Assembly (NCBI GenBank): GCA_021209875.1 | Contig: JAGYVD010000004.1 | Span: forward strand, 4,563,001 to 4,627,000 | From: Rosellinia necatrix | Lineage: Eukaryota; Ascomycota; Sordariomycetes; Xylariales; Xylariaceae | Length of the DNA: 64,000 bases | Direction: 5' to 3' | Part shown: piece by piece, positions 49,762-61,103 of the stretch | Position numbering within the stretch: the first letter of the stretch is position 1 | How the letters are laid out: each line of letters starts with the position of its first letter | The notes under the pieces: generated by a model | Database searches by the model: none | The model's input: only the letters and a program-made list of their open reading frames with translations | What the model was told of the DNA's origin: nothing | Made by a program: the position numbers and the translations under genes

Positions 49762-51581
49762 TTAGCTCGCTTGCTTTTCGGCGGCTTTGGCGGCCTTCCT
49801 CGCAGCTATTTGCCTCTCTTTTTCTAGTTTCTTGAGCTGGTTCTTCGAGATTTTCCCATCACCAGCACTCTCTGCCTGGTCGGATGAAACGGGCACAATT
49901 CTCTCTATTTTGGAATTTCCTTTCCATTTCAGCGGCCTTACTGACATGAACTGTTTGACTACATCGTCGGTTGCTTTGGTTCTCCGTTCTTGAAATGCCG
50001 CGACGTATTCTTGTAGATGCTTGATGCAGATTGCCTTGAGCTATAGATGTGTCAGTTAAAACACGTATTTAGCCCTGCGGAACTAGGGGACAAACCTCTC
50101 CGGTCAAGAGCTTGCCTTCTCTATATTCCTGGCCGAGCTTGGCCAGTTCCTATTCACCATTAGCTTTATTCTCGTATGAAGCACCCAAAAAAAAAACTCT
50201 ACCTCATCATCTTCCATGAAGAACTGTAAATATTGGTAAGCGACGTCAACGTCCGGATTACCACCGAGTTCCCGCTGCTGCTCTGCTGTCTCTTGTCCAC
50301 CCGAGAAAGCATATTTGTTGATTTTGTTTTTAATTTGGTTCGGGGTATCTTTCATGAAGATGGCTGAGGTATCGATGCTCGCCGACATCTTGGAGCCAGG
50401 GCCTTGGAGCGCATCTAGGAAGCGTGAATGGATCAAGGACGGTTTTGCGTACTTTAGCCGTTGTGCACAATCTCGGGTCAAACGGAAGTACGGGTCCTGG
50501 TCGATGGCGCATGGAATGAGGCATGGGATCTTGGCTGTCTCTGTCTCATTCTCGCCGAAGATGTGTGGAAAGGATGTGGCGAACGACGTGCTGCCCTGAA
50601 TACTGGCAAAGTGGATCTTGCCTATATTCGAGCTGCGATCCATTAGCTACTTATGCAACAATAATAAGACGCGAGTCCAGTTAGGGCCACCTCCGAGAGA
50701 ATGCGGCGCGTACCTTTCGTTGAACCCAAACACGGCCTTTGCTACATTATAAGACACAAGTTTCGCAAAGCGCGTGATGTTTCGGTAGAAAGCACCACCC
50801 ATATACTCGTAGTCGGAGAAAATGAAGGTCTTTTCCGGATCGAAACCTATAGAAATAATGTCCTTGCAGTTGTCGTGCGAATAACCAATGACCTCCTCGA
50901 CGGTACGCTTCTCTGAGAATAGAAACTTTTCATCTGTCGGGGAGCGTCGGTTAGTTGGTGGAAGAATGCTGGGGGTTCTCGCCGTGTTACGCACCGTCGG
51001 TAAGCATGATGACGAGAGGAACATCGAAGACGTCTTGCAACCACCTGCCAATCCGTCGTCAGCTCCGTTTCCCCGGCGAAAATAGGCACTCGAGTGGCTA
51101 CTGACTTGCAAAAGTCGAAGATTTGCGTGTGTCCAATGTGCATCGAGTCGCTGCTGGGACCACGGCCGGTGTATAGGAAGAAGGGCTCTCCCTGCGCATA
51201 CGGTTAGACGACCACGGCGGCGAACGGATGGGCGTCTTGCCATACCTTCTCATGGCGATCGAGAATGAGCTCCAGGTCCCTCTGGCTGAAGACAATCTGG
51301 CGCCTCAGGAACCTATGGAGTTTGTGGCCGGTGACTTTCTCAAACCGAGCGAGGATCTCCTGATCTATCAGCTTGGTGCCGAATTCCTCTACCAGCTTCT
51401 TGTAATCGATCGCCTTGAGCTTGCCATCCTCGCCTACTTCCCCAGACACGTTCCAAGGATCGACGGTCTGCTTGGTCGACGGGGGGTCCGCGACGTCCGG
51501 GTTGGCGACGTCCGGGTTGGCGACGTCCGGGTTGGCGACGGGTGGGACTTCGGTCGTCGGCGCCTCGAGTTGAGAGGCCAT
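49762..51581 (-). CDS. Cytoplasmic tryptophanyl-tRNA synthetase
   Basis: Class Ic aminoacyl-tRNA synthetase that charges tRNA-Trp with tryptophan using ATP. Seven exons (51581-51246, 51191-51106, 51044-50995, 50933-50714, 50632-50203, 50149-50096, 50040-49762) join in phase to 484 residues. The ATP-site signature MHIGH lies at residues 129-133, the KMSAS loop at 312-316, and eukaryote-type segments such as TGRGPSSDS (about 120-128) and FPHIFGE follow the usual order. The N-terminal extension carries three VANPD repeats; the C-terminus is a Lys/Ala/Glu-rich tail. No mitochondrial presequence is evident, so this is the cytosolic enzyme. It is divergent from the Sm D3 gene at 52206. Introns of 53-81 bp have GT..AG ends, for example GTATGG at 51245 and GTGCGT at 50994. 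Confidence 0.96.
51491..51535 (-). repeat. 15-bp in-frame minisatellite in the TrpRS N-terminus
   Basis: Three perfect copies of CGACGTCCGGGTTGG (plus strand) encode three VANPD pentapeptides. The unit length is a multiple of three, so copy-number change keeps the frame. Confidence 0.92.
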
Positions 51582-52205
51582 GGTGACGGACGTGTGCAGG
51601 AGAATAAGGTGTCTGGGATGCCCCGAACTTTCAATATGTCCAACTCTAAGATAGGTAGATGGAAGGGGGAGTCATAAGGGCAATCTGTCAAATTGCACCG
51701 GAGCGGTAGGTAGGTACCTGCTCAATGCGACGATTGAGTCAATGGAGGGGCACTGTCCGACTTATGGGATGAGATTTGGGATTTGGAGGGGTTCTAGCAG
51801 GGGTCCTCACTTACACAAGTGGTACGAAGTACCTACCCAGGCACTTAGGTACCTACCTCTTGGCCATGGGACGTTTCCGCTTTTATAATAATACTTACTT
51901 ACTGTAATCATACCCGAGTAATACATAGTTATCGCGCTATGGGGGTAATCACCACACAGTTGAAAGTGCAGGGTACGTTCCCCACTTAATTTAAGTAGGC
52001 ATTGGGGGTTGCCCGCAGGCGGCTGTCCTGTTGGATATCGAATTTGTTTATCGCAAAGCAGAGCTCCCCCAAGCTTCCAGCATAAAGTATTCAGCCTCGC
52101 AATATCGATCTGCCGAGCCCCGGAACCATCCATATCCCAACCATAACATACCAATTTCATTATTTCGACATTTTATTCTAGCGAGAGCGACGTGAGCGGG
52201 CCACC
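51582..52205. promoter_or_regulatory. Divergent promoter region TrpRS / Sm D3
   Basis: 624 bp between two oppositely transcribed start codons, so both promoters must lie here. It contains several TAGGTACC-type words (about 51705-51718 and 51825-51860). No TATA box stands out. The frames readable within it lack coding features. Confidence 0.55.
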
Positions 52206-52724
52206 ATGACGTCCACAATCGGCATCCCGATCAAACTCCTGAACGAGGCCCAGGGCCACATCGTCACGCTCGAGATCACGTCGGGTCAGACATACCGCGG
52301 CAAACTACTCGAAGGTGCGGATGGAATCCCTTGCTTGCTCCCTCTCTGGCGACTATGCCATCCTGGTCGGGTCCCCTTTCGCCATAGTCCTGCTAACCAA
52401 GCTCCTACGCAGCCGAGGATAACATGAATGTACAATTAAAGGACATCACGGTAACAGCACGCGACGGCCGAGTCAGCCATTTGGATCAGGTTTATATCCG
52501 CGGGAGCCATGTTCGATTCTTTATCGTGCCAGATATGTTAAAGTCCGTCGACCATCTCGTTTTAAGCCTGTCAAGGTGTGGCACAGAGCGCGACTGACAT
52601 CCTTTCCCCTTCTAGAAACGCCCCCATGTTCCGAAGTCGCAATGCCCGGGGTCGCGGTGTCGGTCTGGCTAGAGGGCGTGCAACTGTCAGCCGAGCGAGG
52701 GCCAGTGGCCGCGGTGGGAGATAG
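52206..52724 (+). CDS. smd3: Small nuclear ribonucleoprotein Sm D3
   Basis: Core Sm protein that joins the heptameric ring on U1, U2, U4 and U5 snRNAs in the spliceosome. Three exons (52206-52314, 52413-52542, 52616-52724) join in phase to 115 residues, within the family's usual size. The Sm1 motif ([15 protein letters not shown], then GQTYRGKL) is in exon 1. The Sm2 motif ([18 protein letters not shown]) closes exon 2. Exon 3 encodes the Arg/Gly-rich tail ([13 protein letters not shown]), in eukaryotes a site for symmetric arginine dimethylation. Introns of 98 and 73 bp have branch-like GCTAAC and ACTGAC. The ATG has a strong context (GGGCCACCATGAC). It is the gene needed to remove introns such as its own. 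Confidence 0.96.
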
Positions 52725-53532
52725 GAGCACATGGTTAGGAAGGAGAAATAACGCTGAAATCTTTTTTTTTTTTTTCGCCCGTGGGGTCAAGCCAGTTTTC
52801 TGGGCAAGAGGGATGACGAGAGAACAAGGGCCGCCTGTTCGACATTTCACGGCGTTTGGGGGTTAAAATGGGTGCCAAATTCCGGCGACATTGGAGATAC
52901 CACTCTGCGGGCGTGCACAGCAAAAGCGGGCTCCCCAGGTGACTTCGCGACAGCTTCTTCCGCAAATGGATACGGCGCTTTGGAAAGCGTCGGTGTTACG
53001 CCCGCATCATATAGGTAATAGACACAGCTCTTTCTCTAGTCCAACCCCGGCAATTCAATCGATCCATTCCCCCGGCGAAAGTGGAAAAGACTCCCCGGCG
53101 TTCTTATGCACTGTCGTTCGTTGAGGACGAGTGAGGGCAAAAACTATTACCACACGTAGACGCTAGCCTCTGCACAAGCTCAGAGACTGCTAATATGGAA
53201 CTGAGATGTAGCTATGGTAAGCATTGCCTCACGTGGGACAGACACTCTTGCTACCCTTTAAAGCCTGAGTCGATAGGGGAGAGGGTTTCACGGTGAATGA
53301 CATAATTAGGCCCCGTTCGAGAGCAATGCTAACTCTCACGCTTTTCTACGGAGAAAATAGCCAAGTCGTTGGTTGGGCCTCTTTATTCTCTGATCATGAC
53401 GCTGGATGCCCTCGGAAATTTATCTAATGAAAAGAAAACTGCGCGCCAGCCAGCGCCGTGATGTCGTAGGCACCCAGAAGATGTTCGTAGAACTGAAACC
53501 CTCCTTTTATTTTCTGGCTGCAGACTCGCCCT
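52725..53532. other. Convergent intergenic region Sm D3 / CysRS
   Basis: About 0.8 kb between two 3' ends. A T-rich run (52761-52774) lies shortly after the Sm D3 stop codon. No further gene or structured RNA is recognised; open frames here lack similarity and start context. Confidence 0.55.
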
Positions 53533-56431
53533 CTATGAACCTGCGACTTTGGCGAGATACTCGCCATGCGCTTTCTTTTGCCTATCCCACTCTTTCTTTA
53601 GCTTTTTGAGTTGCGTTTTAGGCACCTCACTACCATCCTTCAGCTTAGATGGCAGACCTTCGGCATCCCATTCGCTGTAGCGTTCATCGTTCTTGAACAT
53701 GTCCAGAGGTGCAACCTTGGCCTTTTCCCATTTCTCCGCGTCGGCTTTCTCCCGGGCCAGTCTCGCCTCCTCCTTAGCCTTGGCCTTTTCTGCCTCCTTT
53801 GCCGCTTTCTCGTCTCTAGCTGCAATCAGCTCTGCTGCAGGAATGAACTTTATTAATGATGGTTGGCCGTCCGGCCTGTCATCGAGGTAGACGCCAATAT
53901 TTGTGAGATCAAAGTCCCGTATGCGGTCACTGAGACTGAGAATGGATTTCTTGAGTTCAGGCGTAGCTGATGGCACGACCCGCCGCAGTTCGTCGCGCAG
54001 TTTGGACGTGGCACGAAGGTACGGCAATCCTAATTGTTCGGGGTCTCGCACGCCTGATTTTACCAACTGGTCAAATTCAAGTCGCGGTGACTGGGACAAC
54101 AGGTTTGTCAGCTTTTCTGAGGCAGGCAGACCAAGGAGCTTGGCATCCGACAAAACAGAATTGTATGCCGTTTCATAAGGCTGTACTGCCGCGGTTGGGT
54201 CAATGTTAGCTGACACAGCTGCGGAAGCCCATCCGATCCCTTCATAGGGCGGGCTTGCATTGGCATCTAAACCCAGGATGCCCACAATCTTTGTAACCCA
54301 TCTCGCAGTAGCCTCAATTGTTGACAACTCCGACGTAGCATCGGGGGCGCCGATTTGGATGTTGGCTTTTCGAATGATATCTGCAATTACCCGTATCACT
54401 TGTGGTGTATCAAAAGAATTACAAAGTGCGGTGTGGACGTCCTTCTTGGCCTGTTCCAAATCTGCCAGTAATCCCTCGGTAGATTTGTTCGTGGTGATAG
54501 AGAGCTCATCTACTTTGGTTTTTAGAAGGCTTGCCGTGTCGTTAGCCTCCACCAAGAGCGACTTTACGTTAACAAAGAAATTCTAGGCCAGTTAGCGAAC
54601 AGAGTTCAGTATTATAACGGCTATAGGCGTTGTCTGGCTTACGTTGACGGTAGTTTCCCAGGTGTCTGCTTGCGTTCGCATACTAGGGGTAATTTCGACA
54701 CCATCATTCCACTTTCCATGCAAGAAGACGATACGCATAGATCTCGAGGTATATGTTGAGGTTAAAGCGTCTTTTATCGTTTGGAAATTCTTCAACGATT
54801 TAGACATTTTAGATCCAGAGATAGACAAGTGGCTGTTGGGTAATTAGTCAACATAGGTTTCGGAATAAAACTTGCGATAGACCTGACATTTGATTATGAA
54901 GGTATATAGCAACGAAGAAAGTTTACTGACCCCATATGCAAAAAATTGTTGACCCAGGTATGTTCGTGTCCGTGCTCACAGAAATAAGCTTCGCTTTGCG
55001 CCAGTTCGTTATCGTGATGCGGGAAAGCAAGATCTATGCCACCAGAATGGAGATCCATACGTGAGCCTAGGACGTCAGATGCCATCACCGAGCATTCACT
55101 ACGAATCAAAGTCAGTACCAAGCGTATACTCTAGGGCCCACCAGAGGAAGATGGGAGAAAACATACATATGCCAGCCAGGCCGTCCATTGCCCCATTTAC
55201 TCGGCCAGTAAGGCTCACCAGGTTTTGATTTCTTCCATAGCGCGAAATCACCGGCACCCCTTTTGCCGCCCAGGCTCTTGCCCAGAGAACCCTCGCCCTC
55301 TTCTTGGAGAGCCTTGTCATTCCGGCTGTCCGGCCGTAGGCGTGCGTATGTGTTTCCAGCCTTCTCGAATGCGGCAATGTCAAAATATACAGAGCCTTCG
55401 GCTTCGTAGGCAAATCCCTTTTCCACAACCCTCTCTACGAAACTGGCGATTTGTGGTACGTACTCCGTAACTCTCGTCACGACATCAGGCCGAAGGACGT
55501 TGAGAGCATCCATGTCTTTGGTAAATTCGTTCTCCATGAGTTGCGTAAGTGACGTGAATATAGTCTGATCGCTGGTATCGAGCGTTTCTTTATAGAGAGA
55601 GTCGAAGTATGGCAACAGTATCTCCTCGGCCCCTGAAAACAGCTGATCATCCCCAATAGCAGAAACTGCGGAGGTCATGTTGTTGATGTGCATTTTCAAT
55701 TTTGCCTCATCGTCACCAGGCTTGCCTTCGCCTGTTAATGTCCCTCCAGCTAACACACCTCCGTAGGCAGCATCTCTCCGGGATGCGTAATTGTCCAGGT
55801 TTAGCGAGCCGTCTTCTCCTTCGATAAGTTTAGGGAGGCTGCTCTTCGCATATGCTCTGAAAGCGGCCATTCCTAGCTCGGTAAGCTCAGCCGTAGTATA
55901 CGGTTTCTTCTTCTCGACCTCGAGCAGGCGCTGCCTTCGTGCCCTTAGGATGATCTGCAATGTACAATGAACTTCGTGTTTAGAGGAAACGATCGCCTAA
56001 TTTATAAGACACACCTTGTCGTCAATATCTAAGCAACCACGATGATTAGACTATGCTGGGATCGAGCAGGCACAAAATCTTAGGCCCAACTTGGGCGGTG
56101 GACACTCACCTGTGAAGTTCATGACAAACTTGACATCGAAACCAAAGTAGTGAAGCAGTATGCGCCGAATAATATCGGTCGAAACATAGTTGCGCGCATG
56201 GCCCAGATGGCTGTGGTCATACACAGTCGGGCCACAGGCATACCATGATATCTTGCCCTGGTCAATCGGCGTGAAGGGAACAGGCGGCCCTGGCCTCAGG
56301 GAATTATGGACCTTGATCGAGTCCATGGCGAGCTGTGTCGCAAACCCCCGGCGGACCAGAACTCGAGTTTGTCGCGACGGAATTACAGTGCACTGGCGAA
56401 GTCGTAGGAGCCTGGTAGTGTAGATGATCAT
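53533..56431 (-). CDS. Cysteinyl-tRNA synthetase, probably dual cytosolic/mitochondrial
   Basis: Class Ia synthetase that charges tRNA-Cys. Six exons (56431-56110, 56028-56015, 55954-55167, 55098-54931, 54832-54643, 54582-53533) join in phase to 843 residues. Zinc and ATP-site elements are all present: [13 protein letters not shown] with Cys66 and HLGH at 75-78, DIDDK at 108-112, IECS with Cys377, FPHHDNE with His402 and Glu406, and KMSKS at 439-443. The C-terminal part is long, Lys/Glu-rich and ends in the eukaryote-type [22 protein letters not shown] region. The first 35 residues are rich in Arg without acidic residues, like a mitochondrial presequence. A second ATG (Met36, 56326) opens [10 protein letters not shown], so two products from one gene are plausible. 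Exon 2 is only 14 nt. Confidence 0.96.
56015..56028 (-). other. 14-nt microexon of the CysRS gene
   Basis: Flanked by an upstream CTTAG acceptor and a downstream GTGTGT donor. With the last base of exon 1 it supplies codons for DIDDK, a conserved catalytic-domain motif that would otherwise be missing between MNFT and IILRAR. The flanking introns are 81 and 60 bp. Confidence 0.9.
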
Positions 56432-57032
56432 GAAGAACGAAGGAGTGGAATGGTGGGAGGGAAAGGAAGGGGGGAAAGAAGGGAAAGGAGGGACCAGATC
56501 TCACGGACAGCAAGCACAGGGCGAGGTGTCACGTTGTAAGGCGCAATGAATCAGAGTCGCAGCGAATTGAGTCACAGCAGCGATCATTCGGGGATGGGAC
56601 GGGGTCACAGTGGCCGAGAACAATTTTAGAATGTCCCTTGGGCAGATACTCGAGTGATCGCGCGATCGGATTGGCCGTTGTGCTGCATGCCCTTGCATTT
56701 CGGGTGGTGCAAGGACCAGCTAGCGGATAGCCCAAGCCGTCTACCCCTCTATTTACGTGCCATAAACCGGAAAATGGGCCGCGATGTAGAGTGCTAGGCA
56801 CACTGCAACTACCTATCTTGTAGGTAGTTAGCAAGGAACTATGCAGTTACCCCGCCATTAGCGTGTCTCTTGGCGGATTTTCAGCCTTGAGTTGAGGAAA
56901 AAAAAAAAAAAAGTACTTAATATACATACCTAAATGCTTAGGCAGGCTCAAATCGCATTTTGAGTTCAGTCACTTCCATCACAACACAACCAAGGCCCAG
57001 CTCGATCGGCCGAACAGCCCCTCCCTTCCGAG
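56432..57032. promoter_or_regulatory. Divergent promoter region CysRS / TRM61
   Basis: 601 bp between two start codons. It contains purine-rich runs close to the CysRS side (plus strand 56445-56495), a poly-A run at about 56896-56913 and TAGGTAG-type words near 56808-56830. No TATA box is evident. It must hold both promoters. Confidence 0.55.
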
Positions 57033-58577
57033 ATGGCAACAACATCTCCGTTCCTCGATCCCGGGCCATTGACCACTCCTGGCGCCCTTGCGCTCGTCCA
57101 TCTCTCGCGCGACAACGTTGTGCCCGTCTACCTCCGCGAAGGCTCTGGCACGGTCGACGGTTATTCGGAAGGCGCCGTCATCAACACGCGTTTCGGATCC
57201 TTTCCACACTCCACGCTCATCGGGCAGCCATGGGGCTCACAAATACGCGCTTCCATCGTGGACACGGGCTCGAGGGGGAGGAAGCGGAAGCTCGGGAACG
57301 CCGCCGACGCCGACGCGACGGGAAACGACACCGAAACCGTTGCCTCCAGCAATAGCAACCCGAAGGACGTCAAAACCGCGGCCAGCGGCTTTATCCATAT
57401 CCTCCCACCGACGCCCGAGGTCTGGACGTCGAGTTTACCTCACCGGACGCAGGTCGTATACACGCCCGACTACAGCTATATCCTCCACCGTATTCGCGCT
57501 CGCCCCGGGGCCCAGATAATAGAGGCTGGCTCGGGGAGTGGGAGTTTCACACACGCCGCGGCGAGAGCGGTTTACAATGGGTACCCTACGGCTGTTGATG
57601 ACAAGAAAGGGAAGGTCTGGAGCTTTGAATTCAACCACACCCGGTTTTTAAAGATGCAGGAGGAGGTCAAAGATCATCTTTTAGACGGAATCGTTCGGGT
57701 CACGAACCGAGATGTGTATAACGACGGGTTTCTGGTGGATGGCGAGAGCCCGGGGGCAGAATGCGTGTTCTTAGATGTGCCGGCGCCGTGGCAAGCTCTG
57801 CCTCACCTGTCGCGTAGGAAACCAGACCCTTCCCTGCTAGCCAGCGGTGGTTTGGAACCCCTCAAAGAGACGACATCCGAATGGAGGTCCCCGTTGCGTG
57901 CGGATCGAACCGTGCATATATGCACATTCTCACCCTGTATTGAACAAGTCACGAAAACTGTCGAAACAATGCGTCGACTCGGGTGGATGGAAATCGAAAT
58001 GGTAGAAGTAGCTCAAAGGAGAATCAACGTGCTGCGCGAAAAGGTCGGATTGAATATGCCCCTGGAACGTGGCACAAACCAATCACCTCGCAACGTGACG
58101 GAGGCCATATCAAGGCTAAAAGAAATCGACAGCAAATTCAAAGAGTATTACAAAGACAAACAGGACGCCGATGTCAACATGGAGGACGCCGACGCCGAGA
58201 AGGGACAAAAAGGCCGAAACGGAGTGCTTAATGGAGACGTCAGCATCGCGGACAGTAATGCTAGCTCGGGCGATACACCCACGGTGAAGCCTTGGGCGGC
58301 CGGGAGACTCATCCACCGCACGGAAGCCGAGATCAAGACCCACACCTCTTACCTCGTCTTCGCCATCCTCCCCCAGGAATGGTCGGAGGAGCAGGAAGCC
58401 GCCGCGCTCGCGGATTGGCCCTGCGGGAAGGAGAGCAAGGTCATCGGCAGCGTCGACAAGGAGACGCGCAAGCAGGAGAAGCGAGAGCTGCTCCGCGGGA
58501 AACATCAGAAAAAGTTGGCCGCGAAGAAGGCCCCGGCGCCCAGCAGCCCCTTGGCAAAAAAGAACAAGACGGAATAA
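57033..58577 (+). CDS. trm61: tRNA (adenine58-N1)-methyltransferase catalytic subunit Trm61
   Basis: Catalytic half of the nuclear Trm6-Trm61 complex that makes m1A58 in the T-loop of tRNAs, including initiator tRNA-Met. A single exon of 514 residues starts in good context (CGAGATGGC). The N-terminal barrel domain (DNVVPVYLREG, INTRFGSFPHSTLIGQPWGS) is followed by a low-complexity insert at about 77-118, then ILPPTPEVWTSSLPHRTQ and PDYSYI. The SAM-binding motif EAGSGSGSFTHA lies at about 164-175, and VFLDVPAPWQALPH is the family's catalytic-region motif. The C-terminal third contains an acidic insert and a basic Lys-rich tail, possibly nuclear targeting. Overlapping long frames on other strands are codon-bias shadows. 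Confidence 0.95.
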   Translation: MATTSPFLDPGPLTTPGALALVHLSRDNVVPVYLREGSGTVDGYSEGAVINTRFGSFPHSTLIGQPWGSQIRASIVDTGSRGRKRKLGNAADADATGNDTETVASSNSNPKDVKTAASGFIHILPPTPEVWTSSLPHRTQVVYTPDYSYILHRIRARPGAQIIEAGSGSGSFTHAAARAVYNGYPTAVDDKKGKVWSFEFNHTRFLKMQEEVKDHLLDGIVRVTNRDVYNDGFLVDGESPGAECVFLDVPAPWQALPHLSRRKPDPSLLASGGLEPLKETTSEWRSPLRADRTVHICTFSPCIEQVTKTVETMRRLGWMEIEMVEVAQRRINVLREKVGLNMPLERGTNQSPRNVTEAISRLKEIDSKFKEYYKDKQDADVNMEDADAEKGQKGRNGVLNGDVSIADSNASSGDTPTVKPWAAGRLIHRTEAEIKTHTSYLVFAILPQEWSEEQEAAALADWPCGKESKVIGSVDKETRKQEKRELLRGKHQKKLAAKKAPAPSSPLAKKNKTE

Positions 58578-59141
58578 AAAAAAAAAAAAATCTACATTGG
58601 ATGCATACGCATATATATAGGTCTATATATACATAACGGAATAAGAACCTTGTGATACCCGGCCACATATCAGGCCACTCGACAAGCATTCCGATGGCGC
58701 GAAATATTGACTATCAGTGACGCTCCAACTCGTCCCTAAACAGCGTTATAATGCAGAATTAAACAGGGCCTAATATAGTAAATATATCTACAAGGCTAGG
58801 GAATAAGAATTAGGTATATACAATTAGTTTATGAAGTTAGTATCTGATCACGCAAATGAAAAGAGCGCCTGTGTCATATTCGTGATATTATTCGCCAAGT
58901 CCGATCCCAAAGGGGGGGACGGGGGTTGATGGGCGGAAACGCGCGCTTTCGAGTCTCGCGACCCTTGTCTATTGGTCTAATGTATTATAATCTCCGGTAC
59001 CATCTAAGCCAGCCAGCCCATCCACGAAACGCCCAATGTACGACGACAAACCCCCCGTCCCTCCCCCAACGCCTCATCGAAACCCTAAGCCAAAGCAGTG
59101 ACATATATATATATAAAAGAAGAGAAACGGGATCTCTTGGA
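58578..59141. other. Convergent intergenic region TRM61 / esterase
   Basis: About 0.56 kb with a poly-A run directly after the TRM61 stop codon, several TATATA words (58612-58635 and 59105-59117), and no recognisable gene. Confidence 0.55.
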
Positions 59142-61103
59142 TTAGGTACATGATGCAGCGGCTTCGTGCCCCGCGGGCGCGAGCACGCCCACCGTCTCGG
59201 GGTCGACCCTGCGGTCGGCGGACGCCGAGTTGCTCGGCTCGATGACGCCGGCCATCTTGGACTCGGTCTTCTCGAGCTCCTCGGCGGCGCCGTCGTGTTT
59301 TCCGCCCTTCTTCTTCGTGCCGTCGTTGGCGTCGCTCTTGTGGCTTGGGTTCTCGCCCATGCCGACGATGTCAATCCATCGCCAGGCTTCGACCAGCTCG
59401 TCCGAGGAGGAGCCCGCCTCGTCGTCGCTGACGGCGTTGCCTTCGCGCTCGAGGATCAGCGCGTCGTCGTCCGTGCACACGCCAGCTTCCTTGCGTAACG
59501 AGGACGCCTCGCTGTCGGATGCATTTGGGGTTCTTGTCGTCGTCGTCGTCGTTGTTATCGCTGTTATTGTTGTTGTTGTCGTCGCCGCCTTCTTTCTCTT
59601 GGTCTTGCTGTCGTCGACGAGATCCGCGTTGTGCGTGCCTGCCACGCGGATGCCGTTGATGCGCAGGACCTGGAGCAGCGCTCGCAGGTTGAGGCGCAGG
59701 GCGCGCCCCGGTGCCTCGGAGCCGAAGACCTTGCGCGTGAGCCACGGGAAGAGGAGGCCGAAGTCGGACTGGTTGAGGTGCGCGGACCGCTTCACGTAGA
59801 AGAACTGCGGTGCGCTGATGCCTACGAGGGGCGCGATGATCTGCGCAGAGGGGTCTGGCGATAGGATGCGCGCTGTGGTGTGGAGGTGCTCGCGCCACTT
59901 GAAGAAGTCTTCCGACTCGACGGCGAGGATGGCGTTGCCGCCAGGGGGAGGCGGGGATGAGGGGGAATCAGAGGGCGCGTAGGCGGGCAGCGGGAGATTG
60001 AAAAGGGGTTTCGTAGTATTTGCCAGAAGTGGGAAACACCACATGTCTAGCAGCATGGTGACGTTTTGCTGGGTAACCTGTCTACAGATACGGGATTCCC
60101 AGTTCGGCGTGTAGAGTGGTGTCTGCATTGTCTCCAGTTCGGGGCGTCCGGAGTAAAAGACGGACTTGAGGAATTGCACAATACTTGCAGCGCCGAAACT
60201 GTGTCCTGCGAATATTATAGAACCCGGCTCATGCACGTGCAATTGGCCTGAAAGGTGGTCAAGTGAGGGCGTATGCTTGTTCAGGTTCAGTAGCTTCCCT
60301 CCCTCGTCTATGTTGAGAATCGCCTCGTGGATCAGTCCTAGCTCCCAGAGCCGAATCCGCAATTGTTCATTCCTCAACTCGTGCACCTCGTCAGTCGCGG
60401 TGTGAGAAATTTGTGTATAGGGAACCATGTGTCGCGAGTGACGTCCAAAAAAACGATGCTGCTGATACGGTACTCGTATAAATGAGGCTATGGCGCTGCC
60501 GTCGCGGTGTTCTGGGCAGAAAACCACGACTCCATGTGAAGCCAACGATCCTGCAATCTGTGAGTATGCATTTCGACTACCACCCAAGCCGTGAGAGAAT
60601 ATCATCGTCGGCCAACGGGAATTTTCGCCCTGCGATTGAAGGATTGGTGCATTTTCGACTACCGGGATAGTCGTGTAGTGAAGATATCTTGGAAGAAAAC
60701 TACCAACGGGCGATGGTCAAGTAAGTGAACGCCCTTCGTTACGATACGGGGAGGAGTCAATATTGAGAGGCACTTACGAAGCAGCCTCAGCAAGAAAGGA
60801 CCCAACGCCCAAGAATTTGATATATGCGGAAAGATAGTCACGCTGCGGCGCTGGCAGCCAAGTTATCCGCTTGCCAGTGGCAGCTGGATCACAGGGGTAA
60901 AATATACGAAACTGAATCGTTTCAATGTCGGCCGCGTTGTCAGGAGCCGGCGTAGGAGCTTCCAGCTCGCATACGGGGATCTCAACATCGACTGTTCCGA
61001 CTTTATATGGACCGGTAAACTCGGGGAAGCGTGGGACGGGGTTCAACTTAGACAGAAGATGGCCCCATCTATCAGACGACTCTCCTTCCGTTGGATGCGT
61101 CAT
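59142..61103 (-). CDS. Platelet-activating factor acetylhydrolase-like phospholipase/esterase
   Basis: Alpha/beta-hydrolase of the PAF-AH (plasma type/type II) family, which releases short acyl chains from the sn-2 position of phospholipids. Two exons (61103-60778, 60699-59142; intron 78 bp, donor GTAAGT) join in phase to 627 residues. The ATG at 61103 opens MTHPTEGES; an upstream GTG in frame is not needed. Family landmarks in order: YLHYTTIPVVENAP across the start of exon 2, MIFSHGLGGSRNAYS at about 141, EHRDGS, the nucleophile elbow GHSFGA with Ser276, VESEDFFKW, and a His-containing SAHLNQSDFGLLFPW segment. About 170 residues at the C-terminus are low complexity, with a Thr-rich run and acidic patches, unusual for the family and likely disordered. 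No signal peptide is evident. Substrate is not deducible. Confidence 0.9.

Noticed and set aside
51807..52160. 117-codon minus-strand frame between TrpRS and Sm D3
   Set aside because: It lies in a divergent promoter region with repeat-like TAGGTACC words and shows no conserved motif.
57088..57519. Long frames overlapping TRM61 in other frames
   Set aside because: Arg/Pro/Ser-rich shadows of a GC-rich coding exon; the TRM61 frame alone carries the methyltransferase motifs.
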